DNA from: Paracoccaceae bacterium
GTDB lineage: Bacteria; Pseudomonadota; Alphaproteobacteria; Rhodobacterales; Rhodobacteraceae
DNA: 11,153 bases
Direction: 5' to 3'
NCBI GenBank assembly: GCA_007121055.1
Contig: SKMM01000165.1
Location: 1 to 11,153 of the forward strand
A model generated the notes under the pieces. The model searched no databases. It saw only the letters and a list, made by a program, of their open reading frames with translations, and had not been told where the DNA came from. The position numbers and the translations under genes are program-made. Shown in pieces: positions 6,198 to 11,153 of this stretch (position 1 is its first letter; each line of letters begins with the position of its first letter).

Positions 6198-7250
6198 ATG
6201 AAGAATGTCACCGAAGCCCACCGTCTCGCCCTGCTCGCGGCGGCCCTCGCGCTGGCCGGGCCCGGCCCGGCCCTCGCCCAGACACTGACGCCCGAGCGGC
6301 TTGTGGGGCTGACCGACCTCGCCGACATCGAGGCGGTGCTGGGCGACGGCAGCGTCCGGCAGATCCTCGGCAATCCGGACCTCGCCGAGGCCTTCTTCGA
6401 CCGGTTCACGCTGCTGGAGATCTCTCACGCGGGGGTGGGCGACACCGGACCGCAGGCCGAAATCCGCTTCTTCGCGGTGGAGAACAACACGTCACTGGCC
6501 GACGGCATCCGCCTCGACCGTCGGCTGGAGGCGGTGCTGTGCGACGGCAGCGTCCGGCTGGCGGGCCTTGGCGCCGGGGCCTGCGACGACCGCGTGACGC
6601 CGGTGCCGATGCTCGAGACGCTGTCGATCCAGGGCACGCTGAACCCCTCGATCGTGATGGCGGGGACCTACAACGACTATTCGCTCAACGGCGATCCGTT
6701 CTTCGGGGTGGTCGCGACCACCGGGCTGGGCATCCCCGGCTTTGAACCCGGCAGTTGGCTGGAGGGGCTGTTCGAGCTGACCTCGATCTTTCCCAACCAG
6801 CTCTATCGCGGGGCCGAAGGGTTCTTCGTGGACGGGCCGTTCGACCCAATCCTTGACGTGACGGTGCGGGACCCGACGCTGCGGGATTACTACATCTTCG
6901 GCATGGTCGATCTGGGCCTGTTCCCCGACCCCGACGATGCGATCCTGCGCCGGACGGTCAGCGGGGACACTCCGATCGCACAGGGCGAGCACCGGACCGA
7001 TTTCGTCTCGCTGCCGTCGGCGCCGTTCCAGTGCATCACCTGCACCACCGGCAGCGCGGGGGTGGGCTTCGTCTCGCCCGGCCGAGGGGGCGACGAGAGC
7101 GTGAACTTCTCCGGGACCCGGACGGAGTTCGCCGTGACCTTCCGGGTGCGGGAGGCGCCGCCCACGGTGATCCCGCTGCCGGCGGCAGGCTGGCTTCTGC
7201 TCGCCGGGATCGGGGCGCTGGCGGCGCTGGGCCGGCGGCGCGCGGCCTGA
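6198..7250 (+). CDS. Secreted protein of unknown function with a VPLPA-type PEP-CTERM sorting signal
   Basis: The protein has 350 residues. The ATG at 6198 has GGGAG at 6186-6190. A Sec signal peptide is clear: a hydrophobic Leu/Ala stretch and A-L-A before Gln28. The C-terminus (324-350) reads V-I-P-L-P-A-A-G-W, a hydrophobic helix, then G-R-R-R-A-A. This is the tripartite VPLPA form of PEP-CTERM signals, processed by an exosortase and common in Rhodobacterales. The middle (28-323) matches no family I recognise. It has four cysteines (115, 129, and C-x-x-C at 279-282), suggesting disulfides outside the cytoplasm. E-A-V-L-x-D-G-S-V-R occurs twice (45-54 and 111-120). Codons look richer in G-ending forms than in addA. 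The protein is probably exported and sorted to the envelope or released matrix. No exosortase gene is in the window. It converges on the minus-strand peptidase gene with 18 bp between stop codons. Confidence 0.88.
   Translation: MKNVTEAHRLALLAAALALAGPGPALAQTLTPERLVGLTDLADIEAVLGDGSVRQILGNPDLAEAFFDRFTLLEISHAGVGDTGPQAEIRFFAVENNTSLADGIRLDRRLEAVLCDGSVRLAGLGAGACDDRVTPVPMLETLSIQGTLNPSIVMAGTYNDYSLNGDPFFGVVATTGLGIPGFEPGSWLEGLFELTSIFPNQLYRGAEGFFVDGPFDPILDVTVRDPTLRDYYIFGMVDLGLFPDPDDAILRRTVSGDTPIAQGEHRTDFVSLPSAPFQCITCTTGSAGVGFVSPGRGGDESVNFSGTRTEFAVTFRVREAPPTVIPLPAAGWLLLAGIGALAALGRRRAA
6330..6360 (+). repeat. Direct repeat copy 1 (31 bp, in frame)
   Basis: This matches 6528-6558 at 30 of 31 bases. Both copies are in the reading frame and 198 bp (66 codons) apart; they encode E-A-V-L-G-D-G-S-V-R here. 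Flanking protein sequence shows only slight further similarity. Confidence 0.9.
6528..6558 (+). repeat. Direct repeat copy 2 (31 bp, in frame)
   Basis: This is the partner of 6330-6360. The single mismatch (G to T at 6540) turns Gly49 of copy 1 into Cys115 here, giving E-A-V-L-C-D-G-S-V-R. Confidence 0.9.
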
Positions 7251-7260
7251 GCGCCCCGAG

Positions 7261-7278
7261 CCGGGTCCTCAGACCCGG
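7261..7278. terminator. Hairpin between convergent genes, possible shared terminator
   Basis: CCGGGTC (7261-7267) and GACCCGG (7272-7278) form a perfect 7-bp stem around CTCA. The loop contains the stop codon of the minus-strand peptidase gene (7269-7271). It lies 11 nt after the plus-strand VPLPA gene stop. No T tract follows on either strand, so it is weak as an intrinsic terminator. Confidence 0.35.
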
Positions 7279-10016
7279 GCCTGGAGGAACCGGACCATCG
7301 CGCCGTAGACCCTGCGGCGGTTTTCGGCGCGGGCAAAGCCGTGGCCCTCGTAAGCGATCCGCACGATCTCGCACGGGTGGCCGCGGCCGCGCAGGACCGA
7401 AAGGATCATCTCGCTCTCGCAGGGCGTGACCCGGGGGTCCTCGGAGCCATGCGCAAGGAACAGGGGCGCCGTGACCCGGTCGAGCCGGTGGAGCGGCGAG
7501 AGGTCGTGCAGAAGCGCCCGGCCCTCCTCGGTGTCCGGGTCGCCATACTCGACCGCGCGCAGCGCCCGGCGCCACGGTCCGGTGGTGGCCATCAGGCTGT
7601 TGAAATCCGCGATGCCGTAGAAGTTCACGCCGGCCGCCCAGTCCCCGGGGTATTCGGTCAACGCGGCCATGACCATGTAGCCACCATAGGACTGCCCCGC
7701 GACCACCAGCCGCGCGGGATCGACGCCGGGCTGCGCGGCCATCCAGTCGCGCACCGCCTTGAGGTCGCGCAGGCTGTCGCGCCGCCGCTCAAGATCGTCG
7801 CCCGCCTGCCAGGCACGGCCATAGCCGGTCGAGCCGCGGACATTGGGCGCCACCACCGTCCAGCCGCGCCGCACGAGGTACTGCACATCGGCGCGCCAAT
7901 GGGCGGCGTACTGGCTTTCGGGCCCGCCATGGACCATCGCCAGCGCGGGCCGGCCCGGGCGGGGATCGCGCGGCTCGAACACGAACGCCGGCACCTGCTG
8001 CCCGTCGAAGCTGGGGATGGCGACGGTGCGGGGGGTGACGAGGTCCTCCTCCGCCAGTTCCAGCGCGCCTTCGGCCAGCGTCTCGAGCGCCCCGGTGGCG
8101 AGGTCGAGGCGCAGGATCGTGGAGGGCCGGTCGAAACGCGACAGCGCGAACAGCAGCGCCGCGTCCCCCTCGGCGAAGGCGAGCGTCGTGATCCGGCCCG
8201 GAGGAATGGGCAGGTCCCGGGTGGTGCCATCGGGGGCGCGCAGGCACAGCCGGCTGACCCCGCCCCCGTTGACCGCAAAGGCCACCAGCCGGCCGTCCTT
8301 CGCGACCGCGCAGGCCTCCACATCGGCCTCGGGCGTCGCCAGCCAGTCGATCCGGGCGGTCGCGATCTCGAGCCGGGCGATGCCATGGACCTCCCGCCCG
8401 GCGTCGGTGACGAGGAGGAGCGCCGCCCCCCCCTCGACCCAGCGCGCCGACGCGATGTGGGCGTTCTGGCCCGGGGGCAGCAGCATGCGCTCGTGGCCGC
8501 TGGCGAGGTCGAGCAGGATCAGGCCCGCGTCGAACATCCCGCGGGCATTGTCCTGGATCACCAGCCCGCCGCCGTCCTGGGTGAAGCGCATCGGCGTGCG
8601 CCAGCCCTCCCCCGTCAGCACGCAGGTCGTCTCGCCCGAGGCGAGGTCGCGGATGTGGATGTCCATGTGCCGCGCGTCGCGGGCGTTGGACGCATAGGCG
8701 ATACGGCCGCCTGCGGCGTCGAAGCAGCCCCAAGCATGCACCACGCCCGGCGCATCGGTAAGCGGCTCGGGCAGCGCCGCGCCGTCGCGGATGAGCCAGA
8801 GCCGCTGGCGCTCGTCGCCGCCACGGTCGGACCAGAACAGCACGTCGCGGCTGCCGGGGCGGATCGCCAGGCCATAGACGCGCTCGGGCGCGGCCACCCG
8901 CAGGGCGGGCCGGGCGCCGGGGGCGCGGTCCATGGTCCAGAGCTGGTCGATCCCGGCCTCGTCCGAGATCCAGGCCATCAGGCTGCCGTCGTCGGACAGG
9001 GCGGGGCTGTGGTGGGCGCGCGGGGCCAGATAGGCCTCGATGTCGGGGCCAGCGCCCTCCAGCCGGTCGGCCAGCCGGTCGGTGGCCGCGCGCAGCGCCG
9101 CCCCCAGCGCCGGCGCCTCGGGCGTGGCCACATGATTGGCGAGGTCCACCATGCTCAGCCGCGAGCCCGGCCAGGCCCGGTGCACCGCAAAGGCGGATTC
9201 GGGCGGGGTGACCACGTCATAGCGGCCCTGCACGATCTCGCAGGGCAGATGCGTGATGGCGGGCAGGCCGTCCAGCAGCGCGCCCTCGGGCTGGAAGAAC
9301 CCGTTGGCGCAGTAATGGGCAAAGAGGCGCGAGATCTCCAGCGCGGACCGGGGCTCGGTCAGCGCCGCGATATGGGCGGCACTGGGCAGCAGGGTCTGGG
9401 TCCGGGCCGAGAAGCCGCGCAGCGCCTGGGCCGCGGGCAGGTGCACGGCCGGGTCCGGGTCGATCAACCGGCGGTGATAGGCCGCCAGCAGGTCGCCGCG
9501 CTCGGCTTCGGGCACATGGGCGGCGAAGGCCTCGAACGCCTCGGGAAAGAAGCGCCCGATGCCGTGGAACCAGAAGCGCACGGCGTCCGGGCTGCCCAGA
9601 AACACGCCGTGCAGCCGCAGCCCGAGGCAGGCCCCGGGGTGCGCAATGGCATAGGCCAGCGCCAGGTAGCTGCCCCACGACCCGCCCGTGACCAGCCAGC
9701 GGTCGATGCCGAGATGGGCGCGGATCGCCTCGATATCGCCAATCAGCGCCTGGGTGGTGTTGCCGGCAAGCTCGGCCGAGGGCTCGGACCGGCCGCAGCC
9801 GCGCTGGTCGAACAGCACGAGCCGGAACCGCGCCGGATCGAAGGTGCGGCGCTGCGCCGGGCGGCTGCCCGCCCCGGGGCCGCCATGCAGGAACAGCGCC
9901 GGCATGCCCTCGGGATTGCCCGATTCCTCGACATGCAGGACATGCGGCGGCTCCACGGCCAGCCGGTGGGTGCGGTAGGGCTCGGTGGCGGGGTAGAGGC
10001 CGTCGTCTGTGTGCAT
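7269..10016 (-). CDS. Fused proline iminopeptidase (S33) and prolyl-oligopeptidase-family (S9) serine peptidase
   Basis: A single 915-residue frame encodes two complete peptidases. Residues 1-320 are a proline iminopeptidase: L-Y-P-A-T-E-P-Y near the start, H-G-G-P-G (44-48, oxyanion region), D-Q-R-G-C-G-R-S (70-77), G-G-S-W-G-S with nucleophile Ser113, Asp267 (R-Y-D-V-V-T-P) and His295. This enzyme type removes N-terminal proline from peptides. Residues about 325-660 look like the seven-bladed beta-propeller of S9 peptidases. Residues about 660-915 are the S9 catalytic domain: H-G-G-P (696-699), N-V-R-G-S-T-G-Y-G (725-733), G-Q-S-Y-G-G with Ser776, H-G-S-E-D-P-R-V with Asp860 and Y-E-G-H-G-F with His892. 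There is no signal peptide, so it should be cytoplasmic. I chose the ATG at 10016 because GAAGG lies at 10025-10029 with 8-nt spacing; ATGs at 10031 and 10094 are in frame but lack good sites. It is divergent from a peptide-type transporter gene. Confidence 0.92.
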   Translation of the reverse strand: MHTDDGLYPATEPYRTHRLAVEPPHVLHVEESGNPEGMPALFLHGGPGAGSRPAQRRTFDPARFRLVLFDQRGCGRSEPSAELAGNTTQALIGDIEAIRAHLGIDRWLVTGGSWGSYLALAYAIAHPGACLGLRLHGVFLGSPDAVRFWFHGIGRFFPEAFEAFAAHVPEAERGDLLAAYHRRLIDPDPAVHLPAAQALRGFSARTQTLLPSAAHIAALTEPRSALEISRLFAHYCANGFFQPEGALLDGLPAITHLPCEIVQGRYDVVTPPESAFAVHRAWPGSRLSMVDLANHVATPEAPALGAALRAATDRLADRLEGAGPDIEAYLAPRAHHSPALSDDGSLMAWISDEAGIDQLWTMDRAPGARPALRVAAPERVYGLAIRPGSRDVLFWSDRGGDERQRLWLIRDGAALPEPLTDAPGVVHAWGCFDAAGGRIAYASNARDARHMDIHIRDLASGETTCVLTGEGWRTPMRFTQDGGGLVIQDNARGMFDAGLILLDLASGHERMLLPPGQNAHIASARWVEGGAALLLVTDAGREVHGIARLEIATARIDWLATPEADVEACAVAKDGRLVAFAVNGGGVSRLCLRAPDGTTRDLPIPPGRITTLAFAEGDAALLFALSRFDRPSTILRLDLATGALETLAEGALELAEEDLVTPRTVAIPSFDGQQVPAFVFEPRDPRPGRPALAMVHGGPESQYAAHWRADVQYLVRRGWTVVAPNVRGSTGYGRAWQAGDDLERRRDSLRDLKAVRDWMAAQPGVDPARLVVAGQSYGGYMVMAALTEYPGDWAAGVNFYGIADFNSLMATTGPWRRALRAVEYGDPDTEEGRALLHDLSPLHRLDRVTAPLFLAHGSEDPRVTPCESEMILSVLRGRGHPCEIVRIAYEGHGFARAENRRRVYGAMVRFLQARV

Positions 10017-10068
10017 CAAGGCTGCCTTCATGAACCGGGGTCGGACGGCGACCTTGGACGGGATGGCC

Positions 10069-10120
10069 GCCGGCTGCAATCGGGGGTGGTGCACGCCTGG
10101 GCGGCAGTTGCACAGCCGGC
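10069..10120. promoter_or_regulatory. Long imperfect dyad in the divergent promoter region, possible operator
   Basis: GCCGGCTGCAA (10069-10079) is mirrored by TTGCA-CA-GCCGGC (10108-10120). All 11 bases match apart from a two-base insertion in the right arm. The arms are 28 bp apart, near the centre of the 200-bp gap between the divergent peptidase and transporter genes. Each arm holds a TTGCA that could act as a -35 element reading outward, but neither has a convincing -10 partner. A shared regulator site is inferred. Confidence 0.4.
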
Positions 10121-10151
10121 AGGCAGCCGACCCTCAGCCGAAGCGAAAAGG

Positions 10152-10194
10152 GGATGGCATCGCGCAACCAGCCGTGGCAGCGTCCCTGCCATCC
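10152..10194 (+). promoter_or_regulatory. Mutually exclusive hairpins upstream of the transporter start
   Basis: GGATGGCA (10152-10159) is complementary to TGCCATCC (10187-10194). TGGCAG (10175-10180) is complementary to CTGCCA (10186-10191). Both need the same right arm, so only one can form at a time. The structures end 7 nt before AGAGGA (10202-10207), the probable ribosome-binding site. A regulatory role is inferred. Confidence 0.35.
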
Positions 10195-10216
10195 AACGGG
10201 AAGAGGACGAGGCAGA

Positions 10217-11153
10217 ATGCTGACCCAACGATCCATCGGCTGCGCCGTGCTGCTCGCGGCCACGGCCCTGACGGCGCCCGCGCTGGCGCGCACGCCCCAG
10301 AACACCATGGTGATGGCCTGGAACCTCGACGCCATCTCCACCTTCGACCCCGCCCAGATCGGCGAGGTCGTCACCAACGAGTTCATCACCAACATCTGCG
10401 ACAGCCTGGTGGCGATGGACACCGAGGATGAATCCGCCGTCGTCCCCGCGGTCGCCGAAAGCTGGGAGGTGTCCGACGACAACATGACCATCACCTTCCA
10501 GATGCGGACCGACGCGGTGCACCCCTCGGGCAACCCGGTGACGGCGCATGACCTGGTGTGGTCCATGACGCGGGTGGTGGAGCTCGGCTTCGGCAATGCC
10601 GCCATGCTCACCTCCTACGGCTTCACCGCGGAAAACGCGGTCGACAGCTTCGTGGCGCTGGACGACCACACCTTCCAGTTGAACCTCTCGGACACCTACC
10701 CGATCGAGATCATCCTGCAGGCGGTGGTCGCCAGCCGCGTGGGCCACATCCTCGACAGCGAGTACCTCAAGGAGCAGGAGGTCGACGGCGACTGGGCCAA
10801 CCAGTACCTGACCACCAGCACCGCCTGCGTCGGCCCCTACAACCTGCGCCAGTGGAGCGCGGGCGAGGTGGTGATCCTCGAGGCCAACGAGAACTACTAC
10901 GGCACGCCCCCGGCCACCCCGCGCTGGATCATCCGCCACGTCCCCGAGGCGGGCTCGCAGCGGCTGTTGCTGGAACAGGGCGAGATCGACGTGGCGCGCG
11001 ACCTCGGCGCCGAGGATCTGCGGGTGATGATCGACAACCCCGACCTGCAGCACGCGACCACGCTGAACCACCAGATCTTCTATCTGTCCTTCCAGACCGG
11101 GCGCGAGCCCTTCGGCGAGGACAAGCTGCGCCACGCCTTCCGCTACATGTTCG
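10217..11153 (+). CDS. Periplasmic peptide-type ABC transporter substrate-binding protein (SBP family 5), 3' truncated by window
   Basis: The frame runs from ATG 10217 to the window end, giving 312 codons of a family usually about 500-540 residues long. AGAGGA (10202-10207) and GAGG (10209-10212) precede the start. A Sec signal peptide is visible: M-L-T-Q-R-S, a hydrophobic run, then A-P-A-L-A before Arg26; there is no lipobox cysteine. The mature part opens M-V-M-A-W-N-L-D-A-I-S-T-F-D-P. Family-5 marks include V-P-A-V-A-E-S-W-E-V-S-D-D, V-T-A-H-D-L-V-W-S-M-T-R, G-P-Y-N-L-R-Q-W, N-E-N-Y-Y-G and F-Y-L-S-F-Q-T-G-R-E-P-F. This family (DppA/OppA-like) delivers di- or oligopeptides, or sometimes nickel, sugars or opines, to an ABC permease. 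The substrate cannot be read from this fragment. Permease genes, if linked, lie beyond the window. Confidence 0.93.
   Translation, partial: MLTQRSIGCAVLLAATALTAPALARTPQNTMVMAWNLDAISTFDPAQIGEVVTNEFITNICDSLVAMDTEDESAVVPAVAESWEVSDDNMTITFQMRTDAVHPSGNPVTAHDLVWSMTRVVELGFGNAAMLTSYGFTAENAVDSFVALDDHTFQLNLSDTYPIEIILQAVVASRVGHILDSEYLKEQEVDGDWANQYLTTSTACVGPYNLRQWSAGEVVILEANENYYGTPPATPRWIIRHVPEAGSQRLLLEQGEIDVARDLGAEDLRVMIDNPDLQHATTLNHQIFYLSFQTGREPFGEDKLRHAFRYMF

Noticed and set aside
10017..10094. N-terminal extension of the peptidase fusion from ATG 10094 or 10031
   Set aside because: Both upstream ATGs lack a well-spaced Shine-Dalgarno, the longer form would run through the dyad, and the ATG at 10016 has GAAGG 8 nt upstream and places the S33 triad at the usual positions.
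7341..10223. A 960-codon open frame opposite the peptidase fusion
   Set aside because: The translation is low in complexity (Arg/Gly/Ala/Gln/His-rich) with no domain, while the minus strand encodes two complete enzyme domains.

Overview
The window is very G+C-rich DNA with dense, C-ending codon use. It most likely comes from an alphaproteobacterium of the Rhodobacterales. Three things point there: the addB-addA-trxA gene order with an alphaproteobacterial-type AddB, an HslV with a short propeptide ending in G-T-T, and a secreted protein ending in a VPLPA-type PEP-CTERM sorting signal.

Layout. Positions 1-5178 hold a tight co-directional run: the 3' end of addB (nuclease end only), complete addA, trxA and hslV. 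addB/addA overlap as ATGA, and trxA/hslV overlap as TGATG. The run joins double-strand-break repair (AddAB helicase-nuclease), thiol redox (thioredoxin) and ATP-dependent proteolysis (HslV). The HslU ATPase partner does not follow; a possible terminator overlaps the hslV stop. A cold-shock-domain gene (5368-5577) follows with its own structured leader and a very clear intrinsic terminator. Positions 5641-6197 have no convincing gene but hold several hairpins and a likely promoter. This promoter serves a secreted, VPLPA-CTERM-tagged protein of unknown function (6198-7250).

The minus strand (10016 to 7269) carries the most unusual gene. It is a single 915-residue polypeptide that joins a complete proline iminopeptidase (S33) to a complete prolyl-oligopeptidase-type S9 peptidase (beta-propeller plus alpha/beta hydrolase). 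Both Ser-Asp-His triads look intact. It is transcribed divergently from the first 312 codons of a periplasmic peptide-type ABC transporter substrate-binding protein, which runs off the window end. The 200-bp divergent gap contains a long imperfect dyad and competing hairpins. The pairing suggests, but does not prove, a peptide uptake and peptide breakdown unit.

I see no tRNA, rRNA, CRISPR array, insertion sequence or integrase. The best candidates for something new are the S33-S9 fusion, the VPLPA-CTERM protein with its near-identical internal DNA repeat, and the structured intergenic regions.
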